The position numbers and the translations under genes are program-made. This document shows positions 29,226 to 40,777 of a stretch of DNA of 64,000 nt, in pieces; the first letter of the stretch is position 1, and every line of letters begins with the position of its first letter. A model generated the notes under the pieces. That model had not been told where the DNA came from and did no database searches. It worked only from the letters and a program-made list of their open reading frames with translations. This DNA is from Paramecium sonneborni. Its lineage: Eukaryota; Ciliophora; Oligohymenophorea; Peniculida; Parameciidae. The stretch spans positions 431,500-495,499 of the forward strand of contig CAJJDN010000037.1 in NCBI GenBank assembly GCA_905182985.1. The letters are read 5' to 3'.

Positions 29226-29687
29226 ATGGATGTGAAATAAGAAGATGATATGAGACTTTATCCTTGTAGTAATTGTGGAGATTACTACCCATATTGTTTC
29301 ATATCTGAACATCTAGAAAATTGTCTTTAAGAAAATTTATAAGTTGATTGTAGATATTGTGGAGAATCTATTTTAGAAAAATTTATCAACGATCATTAAA
29401 TAAATTGTCAAGCATTTTCATTGTAGGAGGCTGAAGATGATTTATGTGAATTTTGCTAAGAAAAAATATTTAAGAAATTCAAATAAGATCATTATTAAGA
29501 TTGCCCATTAAAATAAGTAGCTGATGCTTACTAATCTTACAAAGCTCAAGAATGCCCAATTTGCTTATTAGATATTGGACTTGCGGATTAAAAAGGAGTT
29601 TTATAATGTTGTCATATATTCCATTAAGCTTGTCTTTAAGAATGGCAAAAAAAAAGTCATGAATGCCCTGTGTGCAGATATAATTGA
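29226..29687 (+). CDS. RING-H2 finger protein with N-terminal TRAF-like zinc-binding repeats
   Basis: Intronless frame of 153 codons from ATG 29226 to TGA 29685-29687. Three related Cys/His units come first: CSNCGDYYPYCFISEHLENC, CRYCGESILEKFINDHQINC and CEFCQEKIFKKFKQDHYQDC. Each is a C-x2-C..H-x4-5-C pattern like the zinc fingers of TRAF-type or XAF1 proteins. The C-terminus is a clear RING-H2 finger, CPICLLDIG...LQCCHIFHQACLQEW...CPVCRYN, with the conserved Trp before the last Cys pair. RING-H2 proteins are usually E3 ubiquitin ligases that recruit an E2. The protein ends two residues after the RING. Its ATG lies 16 bp from that of the minus-strand neighbour, so the promoter region is shared or overlapping. 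Confidence 0.92.
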
Positions 29688-30222
29688 AATTACAAATTTT
29701 CTATTTACCAAAATTTATACTTATTTAATATTCTATCTTTTTTTTAATTGCTTATCAGTTTGTGAGTTATTTTTCATAATTTAATACTAAAAATTGTTGA
29801 GAAAAAATTTAATCTAAAGAAATGTTTTCTGGGTTTCATTTTATTAATGTTTTATATTTAATAACATTCTTTTATAATCTGCATGAGGCAAAAATGATAT
29901 CTTTTAGTAATGAAGAATTCAAGTAGAAATTTCATTTAAACAAGAAACCAATTGATTAAAATAGAAAGTAAGCTTATAAGATTTTTTTATTTTTATCTCA
30001 ATTTTATTAGCTTTTTATTTGTTAACAATAATTTCCAAACAAAAAATAATATTCAAATATTATAAACAATAAAACCTTTATGATATTATAAATATGAAAA
30101 AAGTCATATTTATTTGTAAATCTTAGAATAAATTAGAGAGAATGAAAAATAATATGAAATATTAATCTGTTTTATTGAATTTGGATGTTCAATTTTTGAA
30201 AAAATATATTAAAATTTAATTT
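29688..30222. other. Intergenic, nothing recognised
   Basis: AT-rich spacer between the RING gene and the Ttd14-like gene. Short Gln/Lys-rich stretches appear near 29900-29970 but cannot be extended into a supported frame. Confidence 0.5.
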
Positions 30223-31804
30223 ATGAATAAAGATCATCTAATTTATGGTCTTTGTTTCAGTATAATTCCGTGTTTGGTTGCTTTCACTAAGTGGAAATTT
30301 AACTAGAAGAAATTTCAAATGAAAGAATTATTATACAGAAAAATGCTGTTAAACTCTGAATTACAATAAAAAAAGACTGAATAATAGCAAAAAAATTTAA
30401 AAAGTGATATAGAATTAGGGGAGACAATAGAATATAACCTAAAGAATTCATTAATAAAAAATAATCATTCAAGAGTTAGAAAAATTTGTATAACAGGAGG
30501 TCCTTGTGCAGGTAAAACAACAGGACTCAACTATCTTGCAGAGAAATTGAAAGAGAGAGGGTTTGCAGTATTTTTAGTTCCTGAAGCAGCAACAACATTA
30601 TTTATGGGTGGTGGTATGTTGGATTTAGATAATTATTCAAGTGAAGGTAAAATGACATTTTAAATGAATTTGCTTAATTTATAAATGAAGTTAGAACATA
30701 GTTTTCATGTACTTGCGATGCTATGTCCAGCAAATAAGACTCCTGTATTATTATGTGATCGAGGTTTAATGGATGGTAAGGCTTATATGGATTAAACTGA
30801 ATGGTATGAAATGATTGGGAAATATAATTTGGATGAATTTTAGATGAGAGATTTAAGGTATGATGCAATTGTACATATGGTAACAGCAGCAGATAGTACA
30901 GATTGTTATAGTACACTCAATAATAAAGCTCGTCATGAAACTTAATAATAAGCTTTGGAAATGGATCATAGAACTTAAGAAGCTTGGACTGGACATCCAA
31001 ATTTAATTAAAATTGATAACCATAGTGTTTAATCTTTTAATGAAAAATTAGATTGGTTACTTCATGAAGTCTTAAGAGTTTTGGGTCATTTAATTCCATA
31101 AAAACAAATTGGAAAAAATAGATAATTTATATTAGCTTAAGATATTAATTTTAATTAATTGAAAGATGTAAGAATATATATATATTTTCTCTTTAGGAAC
31201 ATTAAATTGTTGAAATAAATAAGACCTATTTAGTTCCACAATAAGAAAATTCAACTCTTCTATTAGTATAAAGAAAACATGAAGGATAATCACAATTATA
31301 TATAAAGGAAAAGTTTTTTGAAAAGGATAAGATGGTGAAAGCTAACATAGTTAAACTTTAAAAAAAAGATTATGAAATCTTTAAAAAATTAGCTCATCCT
31401 GAATTTGCTATAATTAATATAAAAAAAGTCTGTTTTACTTATGAAGGATAGTATTTTATTGTGAATGAATATGAAGATGTCGGTTAATTTTTAAAGATTA
31501 AAAATTGCAAATAGCATAAATAAATCAAAATTCCACCTTTTGTTAATATGTAGGGTGCAGAAGAATTACAGAAGGTAATTGTTTATTTGAATTTTAGAAA
31601 TTCACTACCAGACTCTTAGCAAAAGAAAAGGTAGAATTAAAATTTCAAACAGTTAATTAAATTATATATAGATTCAGAAAATTGTCTGCTGCTGAGGATT
31701 CAGTCGAAAAAGTTTAAAGACAAGACTAAGAACTTCCTGAAGACTTTTAATTAGATTAATAATACAATCAAGGAAATAAAAGTCCTTAACTAAAATAATA
31801 ATGA
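30223..31804 (+). CDS. Ttd14-like P-loop NTPase with CYTH-like C-terminal domain and N-terminal membrane segment
   Basis: About 510 residues with introns at 31168-31196 (29 nt) and 31575-31597 (23 nt). The N-terminus has one hydrophobic segment (LIYGLCFSIIPCLVAF) that may anchor or target the protein. The NTPase domain starts KICITGGPCAGKTTGLNYLAE (Walker A), then PEAATTLFMGGGM, CPANKTPVLLCDRGLMDGKAYM and AIVHMVTAADSTDCY. This order is the AAA_28/NadR-like arrangement of the TRPL-translocation-defect-14 family. A second domain after the first intron (TYLVPQQENSTLLLVQRKH, YIKEKFFEKDKM, CFTYEGQYFIVNEYED) fits the CYTH-like half of Ttd14. In flies Ttd14 binds GTP and phosphatidic acid and affects channel trafficking; whether the ciliate version does so is unknown. 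It ends in a Gln-rich tail. Confidence 0.85.
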
Positions 31805-31917
31805 TTTAAAGTATATATCTACATAACAAACTCTAGTTTTTACTTTTTTGGCTTCTTAAAAATTTCAATCGTAAATTAACTATATTTTAAAACTAATTTA
31901 TATTATTTTTATTGAAC

Positions 31918-32786
31918 ATGAACTAAACAATTGATTGTTTTGGGTAGAATATATTTTTTCGATAAATAGAGCAGATAATATAATAATTCAAGAAAGACCA
32001 CTAACAATAAGCTACATTGATGAAGACAGTCCTTAAAAATTCATTAATATTTCATAATTACTTGCATCCAAAAATAAAAAAAAGACTTAAAAACAATCTG
32101 AAAGATCCTAATATTAAGTTACTTTAAGAGACTATTATTATTAAACTTATGTTCCAGCTCGATCTCCACCTAATTTGTAAATATAATTCTAAAATTACTA
32201 ATAAAATACTTCAAGGTCAACGAATTCAAGAATAAATAATTTTCGTAGATAAAAGGAAATTAAATGTAAGACTCTTCCTTTAAATGAAATTAACATTGAT
32301 GAAATTTAAAAAAGAATAGAATTAAAAAAATTGATGCTTGAAAAAATGTATCTCTATAAAGATAATTATAAAACATAATTATGTAACACAGAGAAATAAG
32401 TAGAATGTGGTTAAACTTAAAAATAAAAAACTGATTTACTTATTCAATCTAATAAAATATCTCAAAAAAAATAAGAAATCCAAAATCCTAAACTTACTTA
32501 ATCAAGAATAGGATTTTCGTGTTAAAATAATAGAAAAATAAATATTTTTTAAGTGTTACCTTTAACTTTGGGATTAAGCATTGGAAAATGTAAAATAAAA
32601 GAAAGAGTTAATCAATCACCGCTCTAAAATAAGAAATCTGAAAAGAAAAGTTTAAAAAAAAGTAAAATCATAGATAGATGTTAAAAGATAATGATTTAAA
32701 AACCACGAATTTAATAAGAAAGTTTAAAGAAAAAATGTTCAATACCTATTGCAAAATGGGATCATTCTGATTTAGAATTTGATTGA
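31918..32786 (+). CDS. Uncharacterised basic, Gln/Lys/Ser-rich protein
   Basis: A 26-nt intron right after the first eleven codons (MNQTIDCFGA...) joins the start at 31918 to a frame ending TGA 32784-32786, giving about 280 residues. The visible protein is strongly basic, with YYYQTYVPARSPPNLQIQ, NEINIDEIQKRIELKKLMLEKM (a short coiled coil) and a Lys-rich C-terminus (KKSEKKSLKKSK) finishing IAKWDHSDLEFD. No domain or catalytic motif is recognised. It looks like a ciliate-restricted, largely disordered protein. The intron placement, coherent frame and gene spacing support coding. Confidence 0.7.
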
Positions 32787-33206
32787 ATATTTGAATTGAA
32801 TAGATAATTTTTTTGTATTATTTTAAAAATAATAGTAAGTAATATATAGGTAATCTAAAAAGAGATTTTGGAAATTTATATTAAATTATTAAATAAGTTA
32901 ATAAAATGGTTTTATGGTAGTCTTTATAAAATTTGTAAGATATTTTGGCTAATTTATGAATAATGTCTTTGTTTTTGTATTAAAAGGATATAAGAAACAT
33001 TTTGAATTATAAAGGTATTTGCAGAATGTTTTTAAAATTACATTTAATAGTTGAGTATGGATATATTATGGATGAAATATATGGTTTAAAACTAAAATCG
33101 ATAAATTAATATTCTAAATAAAATGATGATTAAATTTATATATTGTGGTTGCTATATATTGATTTGAAAATTTTTAATAAATAAAAATCTTTTTTCTCTT
33201 ATAGAA
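32787..33206. other. Intergenic, promoter of RPL15
   Basis: AT-rich stretch with no supported frame. The last 100 bases before 33207 must include the promoter of a highly expressed ribosomal protein gene. No distinctive box is visible by eye. Confidence 0.5.
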
Positions 33207-33871
33207 ATGGGCGCATATAAGTATTTACAAGAGCTTTGGAAAAAGAAGCAATCAGATGTGTTGAGCTTCATTATGAGAATCAGAACATGGGAATATAGAC
33301 AATTACCAGTGATTCATAGAGCAACCAGACCAAGCAGACCCGATAAAGCTAGAAGATTGGGATATAAGGCAAAATAAGGTAAAAGAAATAATGAATTAGT
33401 TAGGCTATGTAATTTATAGAGTTAGAGTAAGAAGAGGAGGGAGAAAATTGTTAATTAGAAAGGGACTTGTTAAAGGTAAACCCAAGAGTCAAGGAGTCAA
33501 TTAATTAAAGCCAACAAGAAACCTTAGATCAGTTGCTGAGGAAAGAGTAGGGAGAAAGATAGGAGCACTTAGAGTTTTGAATTCTTATTGGGTTGCCTAA
33601 GATGGAACATATAAATATTATGAAGTTATTACAGTTGATCCATTCCATCCAGCAATTAGAGGAGATCCAAGAATAAATTGGATTACAAAACCAGTACATA
33701 AACATAGAGAATTAAGAGGTTTAATGAATATAATAATATTAAGGTTTAACATCTGCTGGTAGAAAGAGTAGAGGACTTAGAGTTAAAGGACATCGTAATA
33801 ATCAAACAAGACCATCAAGAAGAGCTAATTATGCTAGAAGAAATAGAATTTCCCTCAGAAGATTTAGATGA
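33207..33871 (+). CDS. RPL15: 60S ribosomal protein eL15 (RPL15)
   Basis: Near-complete identity to the family pattern is visible: [89 protein letters not shown] and [14 protein letters not shown], ending [12 protein letters not shown]. About 204 residues, the standard eukaryotic length. One 25-nt intron follows KAKQG. A second 25-nt intron (33719-33743) sits inside RGL and begins GTTTAA rather than the usual GTA. The frame and conserved residues require it. The protein belongs to the large ribosomal subunit, where it contacts 25S/28S rRNA. Confidence 0.97.
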
Positions 33872-33938
33872 TGTTTTTTATTTTGCATATACTCAAGTAC
33901 AAATTAACAAAAACAACACAACATAAAATTATTTATTT

Positions 33939-36900
33939 ATGAACGAGATTGCTTATCCTTAAACATAATTCCAAAGATATTCATCTCGACAAATTAACAA
34001 GGTTACCTACTATTGTTAATCTTTAAATGCACCAGACAAAGATGGATTGGAAAAGAAAAACCAAATATATAAATGGTAAGTGAGACAAATTAATCAAGGT
34101 TGAGAAATTTACCTACTTGCCAATTACAGCAAGTATTATCCTTCACCTCTTATTACAGAGTTCATTCCTTTCTCAAAATGTTTAAATAAGATTAAATATT
34201 GCTACATGAATATCTAGAATTAGCTCAAAGCCCATATGAAGTTAATGTTAAAATATAATTACATCAATATTATTATGTAAGAGAATGTAATCGTATAGAT
34301 ATGAATAAATCATGGAGATCTGCTTAATAAGTATTTATAGCATTTTAGACGTAGTATATACTTGATCATACTTATATTTCAGATTATGAATGGCTATTTG
34401 ATACTATTACTATTAAAGGCAATATTGAAGATATTATTTCATCTTTTGAAATTCTATCCAAACAACAAATATTCACTAAAAATTGGAGGATCGAAACTAA
34501 TGAGGATGAGGAATATTCAGAAATTAATTTTGATTCATAATAAAATCAAAAAATGTTCTGGACCTTATCAGAACATATTGTAAATGAAATTGAAAAAGCC
34601 ATCTTAATTAAGTAACATATTGTAAATACAACTTAAGATTCTAATAATTTGAACAAAAATGCACTTATACTAAATAGGATTAATTATTTAACTATCATTA
34701 AATTGAATTAAATTTCAATTATTTCAATTATGACATAGAAATTCAAGAATTTTAGAAAGTTTTGGAATAGTCTCAAATAGAAATGTAGTTTATTGATGAA
34801 AAAGTGCTTTTATAAAGTTGGTTTTAGCATATTAAATGTGAAAATTTAAATATCATTAATATTGAACAATAAATAAAATAATTTGTATCAAATAAAGAGT
34901 TGATTTTTCAATCACCTCTGAAATTCACAAGTAATTATTAATTTAATTCTATAGTTATGGAATCTTTCCTATTTTGTAAATACTTAATTTGTAAGTAATT
35001 AAAAAGTTTATATCCATTAAAGAAACCTTTGGAAGAGATACATAAAGAAAAAAAAAAGCCAAAATAAAAGTTATCTGATTTGAAACTTTTTTAAGGTAAG
35101 GTTGATTCTTTAAAATAAATCAATTCTTATTTTACAAGTTCTGAAAAATCTAAAATATTGCCTGAAAATGAATAAAGATTATTTAGTACAAATTTAGAAG
35201 AAAAAGAATAATAAATATATGAACATTCTACAAGTTTTATGAAAAGATTGATTGAAACAGTTTTAACAGAATTAGAAAATTATAAATAATATAAGAAAAA
35301 GCTTAAAAAAGTTAAAAATGCTAAAAAATAATAAGTAAGTGAAATTGTGTAGCCAGAATCTACAGTATAAGTATCTCAAGATATTATAAAAGATGATGAA
35401 TGGAATGATAAACCTAAGTCTAAAAAATAAAGAAAAAAGTAACTTGAAAAATAAAGAAAAAAAGAGTAAAATTATAAAATCATATTTTTTAGTAATTTAG
35501 AGAGAAAGAAACAAAAATAAATAAATTAAACTTAATAATAAAGTCCATAATAAGAAGAGAAAATGGAGAAATCTTCTAAATCTTCTATTAAGGATGATAA
35601 CGAAGATACTGAAATCAATGAAGAATTAATAATTGAATAATAATAGGAAGTTTAGATAATGGAGTCAGTATCTTAAGAAATTCCAATAATTGCTAATCCT
35701 CCTGTACTTGATGATGAAAGTGAATATATCGAAGTTTAGAATAAAAAGTAATAAAAAAAATAAAGTAAAACAAAATCATAAAGAAATAAAAAGTAGACAA
35801 ACAAAAAAGATAAAGAATTTTAAGATAATTAATCATTACCAGATGAATAATAATATATTCCTTCATTAAAAAAATCTACTTCTTAATCAGTTCAAAAGAA
35901 TAATCATCACTAATATGATGAGGTTAAATTGGAGAGAATGTAATCTCAATAACAAAGTAGAATGGTTTTATAAAAAAAAGAAAATGGAATAAATAAAATA
36001 TAAAGATCAGGTTTAGTAAAATCAAAAGCTCAATAAAAAGAATAAAAATTGTTTATTTACGATTTAGATCAAAATTAATTATAAAAGATTTATAAAACAA
36101 TTTTGGATTAAAAAATAACAAATGATGTTAAATAAATATATGAAAAAGAAATGGATTAATATAATAGATATAAAGCTGCTAGAGATATATCAATTTAAAG
36201 AGTTCAACATGTTATTAAATCGTATTTTAAAAATTGTGACACTGAAATTTTTGGTTCATCTACAACTGGTTTAGCTTTAAAAGATAGTGATGTGGATATG
36301 GTTGTTTATGGTTTACAAGTATATACAAAATAATAATTGTTTGAACCTATGAGAAGATTAATAGAGATTTTTACTGAATTGAAATGGGCTGTGTAATGCA
36401 AGTATAAAGAAATTAATATATAATAGACATATTTTTTAAGCTTCAGTACCACTTATAAAAGTCTTAGTAGATCCTTCTATAGATTTTCTATCATTTAAAG
36501 GAGAACCAAAGTATATTATTATGCAATGCAGAAATCAAGATCTCAATTTAAAATATGGAGATCCAAGTAATTTTGAGTCTGACTTTAGGTTAACATATCT
36601 ACATTGATATTACTTTTGAATTGGCTCCTCCTTATGCTATATATAATCCATATGTTTAAGCATTCAATATAGGTTTTTAATCTACACAATATACAATTGA
36701 TATTTGTGAAAAAATTTCAGGATTTTCAGAAGTAGCAATATATCTAAAAAAATTACTCAAAATTAAAGATCTTAATGATTCTTATACTGGTGGTATTAGT
36801 TCATTTTGTTTAACTATAATGTTGGCTGCTATAGGATAAGATCATAGTATAGGTTAAAAACTTATTAATTTTTTACATAAATATGGATGTAATTTTGATC

Positions 36901-37229
36901 CAAATAAATGGGCCATCTATTTAGATGACAAGGGTTAAAATAATTTTTATAACATTGAAGATGAATAATCAAATTAACCACTTACTATTATATCACCAAT
37001 CAATTTATAAAAAATATAAATTAATGTGACGAAGATATAAACAATTTTATAATTGTTTTAACAATTATATATTGAAATAATGCAGATTATTGATTAGATT
37101 GAATCTTGTCTTTAGAAATAAATTGATTAAAAAGAATTATTGGACAATTTTAATAATCACTAAATATAAAAATTAGTTGATCTTGTCTCTTGGCAATGTC
37201 CTAATCTACTAGAAAGCCACATTTAATGA
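33939..37229 (+). CDS. Non-canonical poly(A) polymerase / nucleotidyltransferase (TRF4-Cid1 family) with long N-terminal extension
   Basis: Adds untemplated nucleotides to RNA 3' ends, likely in nuclear surveillance. Introns at 34076-34098, 34612-34637, 36402-36426 and 36567-36588 (22-26 nt) produce one frame from ATG 33939 to TGA 37227-37229, about 1,060 residues. The first 700 residues are unusual: a helical part (WLRNLPTCQLQQVLSFTSYY...) then a very Lys/Gln/Glu-rich disordered region. The catalytic core begins near residue 740 with FKNCDTEIFGSSTTGLALKD then SDVDMVVYG (the GS and DxD motifs of the Pol-beta fold). The third Asp lies in LIKVLVDPSIDFLSF, then ITFELAPPYAIYNP and the PAP-associated domain (LKKLLKIKDLNDSYTGGISS). 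TRF4/PAPD5-type rather than a canonical PAP is inferred from GSSTTGLALKDSDVDMV. The extension is much longer than in yeast Trf4. Confidence 0.9.
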
Positions 37230-38132
37230 TTTTATTATTATTATCTATCTGTTTATAAATGACAAATGAATTATCATATAAGCTTTAATTAAAAATCTTT
37301 TTTGTTAAAAATTTCTTTTTTTCATTCTAGTTCCTTAATAAATGATAGATTTCGTGTTTACTTTTTAATTGAATTAAAAACTATAACTACATTTTCAATA
37401 TTAATTCTTATAAATAGATTGATTAAACCTTCTAATTCTTGCCATTTAATATTTTTTTTTTTATTAATATTAAAAAGAATTATATTATTTCATTTTATTT
37501 AAGAGTAAGACAATTACATTTTGAAACACTTTTATTTAATATAGATGTCGCATTTAAATAACTTATTAATTAAAGGTAATTATTCAAAATTTTCTTTTTC
37601 TTAATTAATTTCTAAGAATATTTCAACAAAATTTCTTTTATTTTTCTTAAGTTTAAAGATTTACAATACTTTATCTTCTACTTTTTATGTTTAGATCATA
37701 ATCTTTAAAAAATCAGTTTAATTCTAAATAATTGTTTGTTATCAATTCTTTAATAATGGAGTTAGGCTACATCAAATAATTAAATATATTTTACTTTTTC
37801 TCAAATTTAGAAATTCTTATAATTTTGCTTTCCATAACTTTTTCTTACCATTTAATTTTAATTCAAAAAATTCTAATACAAGATACTATGATGATGTATC
37901 TTTTTGGTTTGAGTTCTGATATAAATTCAATTTAACAGTAGCTTATGATTTAAATACAAGTTGATTTTGCTAAATTAATTGTGCTCTTCTTAAGTTTATG
38001 ATCTCATTGTTGCTAATCAAACAACAATTGTTTTTAATCGTAAAGTCATAAAAAAATAACGATTTCATTTAAATAAAATTAATTTAATATAATAACTTGC
38101 TTTGAGATTTAAAAAATATTATTTCAATTTCA
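37230..38132. other. Gene-free stretch, possible eroded minus-strand remnant
   Basis: Convergent tails of the poly(A) polymerase gene and the minus-strand gene flank 900 bp of AT-rich DNA. On the minus strand near 37800-38000 a fragment reads TVKLNLYQNSNQKDTSS, then after a frame change YLVLEFFELKLNGKKKLWKA. It looks protein-like but is broken by TGAs, so it could be a pseudogene remnant. No family is recognised. Confidence 0.4.
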
Positions 38133-39044
38133 TCATATTATTATTAAATGCTGTTATTGAACATCTTTAATGTTGTTGTGTAAATTGTTTTTAGATAATT
38201 TACTAGAATTAAAAGTAACCTTTTTGAAAAAACTTGATTTTTTATTTTGTTAATCTTAAGATGCATTTTTTCTTCTTCTACCTCCTTCACTATTACAGGA
38301 TTAACTTTTTAGGATACCTTTTAATTAAGTTTTTTAAACAATATTCTTTAATGTCTTTGCTTTACTAGTATATCGACTTAAAATCCCTTTATTTAATTTG
38401 TCATTGTTTTCTAATTATACTAAACTTAATTTTTCTTATAAAGGTTCTTCATAAGTATTGACTAATTAGGTTACATAAATTTATCTTTATGAAAATCTAG
38501 TAATTTTAAGAGGTGATGCTTCAACAGAATAACTTTTAAAAGTTTAACTTAATTATCTTTTATTTGATCTTATTATAGTTTATTACTAGTTTGGTTAATT
38601 TAATTGGTTTTACATTCTTATTGCATTCTGATTTTATTTTCTTGCTTTTTAAGAATCATTATTATGCTCTACTGAACTTGCAGGACTTTATGAAGCTTTG
38701 TCTTTCTTTTTCTTTTTCTTTGTATTTAATTTACCTTCTTCAGGTTATATGTGTAACCTCACTTTAAGTTTATTAGAATACTCATCTTCATTGAGTAATG
38801 AACATTAAATTTGTTTTTAAGTACAATTAAAGGAACCTTGAGGGCTAAATTAATTGAACTATTTAAATCTAAATTCTTGTGAGTTCGATTTCATTTTCAT
38901 CACTCTTGAAATAACAGAAGTATTAGTTTCTGTTTAAAAAGTATCATATTCTTCTTTCTTAAACTTTGGTACTATAATTCTGCAATCTAATTCCAAACAT
39001 TGATCATCACTAACTATTGAATCCGAATTTTCTAAGATTTACAT
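38133..39044 (-). CDS. Candidate protein phosphatase 1 regulatory protein (SILK and RVxF motifs)
   Basis: Intronless frame of 303 codons, starting MQILENSDSIVSDDQ at 39044 and stopping at TGA 38133-38135. The protein is rich in Lys, Ser, Gln and Asn and probably disordered. Near the C-terminus it contains LKGILKSQSC and, about 25 residues later, FFKKVTFNSSK. GILK is a SILK-type motif and KVTF an RVxF-type motif. In known PP1 regulators such as inhibitor-2 the SILK motif lies N-terminal to RVxF, the same order as here. A basic run, KKKKKKDK, could serve nuclear targeting. The PP1-binding role is an inference from two short motifs. The rest of the protein has no recognised domain. Confidence 0.75.
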
Positions 39045-39939
39045 AATTAATTCGTACGAAACAAGTTTTATTATTAAATGAATAAAATAATATTAACTTC
39101 ATTAAGCAAAATGCTAATTATGAATTATTCTAATCAATTATATTATAAAATTTATTTTCTTATATAAGAACATATTCATTTAAAAATAGTAATTTCGTGT
39201 TTGCATTTTTGAAAGTAAAATTTCTTTCAGATTTCTAATGAAATATCATCATAATGATATTTAATTCATTATTTCTTAAGAAAGAAGTAATGTTAGAAAA
39301 CTAAAATATCTAATAAGTGACATTTTTTAATTTAAGTCAGCTTTATAAACTTATATTTATGTTATTTTATGATAAAATAGCTATATTTTTCATTTTCAGA
39401 CTAAACTATTTCTTGAAATAGAATTATAAAATGATAGAATTCTAAAATTTAATACCATCTTGTTTGAATAACTATATTAAATTGCAAAATACTACTTATT
39501 TATTATATAAAATTGATATTTCAACCTTTAACAATAAACTATCAATGTTACAAGAAAATTTAACTTTTGAAATCTTTACAAAAAAATTTGTCGAGAATTT
39601 CATAATTTAAGAAAAACTGTAAATTTTATTTAAAATAGTAAATGTTTCAATTTAATACATAAGGTAATGGAAATTTATATTATTATAGTAAAACATAATA
39701 TAAAAAACTTTTAGGAATTTTTTTAAAGTAATTGTGTATTATTTCTAACATTATAATTAGAATAATTAGCAATATTCTTAAAATAATGAATATATATGGC
39801 ATTTTGATATTTAATAAAGGAAATACCATTAAAATATTAATTGAATTTTTTATTGTAATGAAAAAAAATAATATAAATAGAAGAAGAGAAATTGAGTATA
39901 TAAAATAAATTATTAAATAAATTAAAAAAAAGATTTAAA
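39045..39939. other. Intergenic, divergent promoters
   Basis: About 900 bp of AT-rich DNA between the starts of the candidate PP1 regulator (-) and RPL39 (+). I see no supported gene, RNA or repeat. It is longer than the typical spacer in this window. Confidence 0.5.
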
Positions 39940-40155
39940 ATGGTAATGAGTTTCACTTATGTTTATTTAGGGAGCACACAAATCATTGAGAATGAAGAAG
40001 AGATTGATCAAAGCAAATAAGCAAAATAGACCTCTTCCAAATTGGTTTAGATATAGAACTGATAACACAATCAGGTATTAAATGAATGTTAATCTCATTA
40101 TAGATATAATTCAAAACGTAGACACTGGAGAAGAACTAAGCTTAACATCAATTGA
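39940..40155 (+). CDS. RPL39: 60S ribosomal protein eL39 (RPL39)
   Basis: A 51-residue protein built from three exons. The first exon is the ATG alone: a 28-nt intron (39943-39970) starts immediately after the start codon. Exon 2 encodes [18 protein letters not shown] then [17 protein letters not shown], and exon 3 follows a 29-nt intron (40075-40103) with [16 protein letters not shown] and TGA. This is the full conserved eL39 sequence pattern, including [10 protein letters not shown] and the RRHWRRTKL end. eL39 lines the ribosomal exit tunnel. Small size and split start codon make this gene easy to miss by ORF calling. Confidence 0.97.
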
Positions 40156-40246
40156 TTTGTTTACGATTATATTACAGTACATTTAATAATAAATCGAAAT
40201 AATATGCCATATTCACAATTTATTTAATAATTAAAATAAATTGAGT

Positions 40247-40743
40247 TCATTATTTTTTTAACTACTCTTTCAAATGTTTTACTCTTTCGTACATGGATTC
40301 AATTTATTTTTTCATGTCTGGAATATCAGATTTACGAACATCTCTGCTAATACATCTTTGTATATTTAAACATCCTTTTTGATCATCTATAGTTCCAATA
40401 ATTAATTCCTTTTAGATGAGTTCAATAAGTAATTATTCAATCTCAGTCCTTGAGTTTAAATAGCAAACTCGTTAAATTTAATCAAAAGTGACACATTTAT
40501 TTCTATATTATAATTTTTTAGAACCTTTAACATACTTATAAGATAGTAAGGATAACCATTTTCTTTTTTTACTTCTCATTTTGATACTTAATCTATGGAT
40601 CACAAACCCCATAAGCAAATCTATCAAAAAGTATTTTATCTTCTTGAGTCTATTAATATGAATAATTGAAATACCTTTATTAGATTCATATACTTTGTAA
40701 ATTAGTATGTTTAATCATCTTCTATATAATTTAATAATGACAT
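40247..40743 (-). CDS. COP9 signalosome subunit 7 (CSN7, PCI domain)
   Basis: Small PCI-domain protein of about 150 residues. Introns of 25 nt (40650-40674) and 21 nt (40587-40607) are inferred; the second is short but keeps the frame across FAYG. After DKILFDRFAYG the PCI winged-helix part reads WLSLLSYKYVKGSKKLQYRN, CVTFDQIQRVCYLNSRTEIE then QLLIELIQKELIIGTIDDQK and ISRDVRKSDIPDMKKQIES. This matches the CSN7 pattern (LxxFAYGxY, REVEDLIIEAIY..L..G.ID, .GRDV..). The complex removes NEDD8 from cullin-RING ligases. It is shorter at the N-terminus than animal CSN7, so an upstream exon may be missing or the protein is reduced. The start at 40743 lies 34 bp from the divergent EF-hand gene. Confidence 0.75.
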
Positions 40744-40777
40744 TTTAATTATATTAATTATTAATAAAATTTATAAA
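40744..40777. promoter_or_regulatory. 34-bp shared space between divergent start codons
   Basis: Only 34 bases, nearly all A/T, separate the ATG of the CSN7-like gene (-) from that of the EF-hand gene (+). Both promoters must overlap here or extend into each other's coding sequence. Confidence 0.7.

Noticed and set aside
37302..37502. Plus-strand ORF after the poly(A) polymerase gene
   Set aside because: Serine/phenylalanine/isoleucine-rich AT-driven ORF with no family pattern, in a convergent intergenic region.
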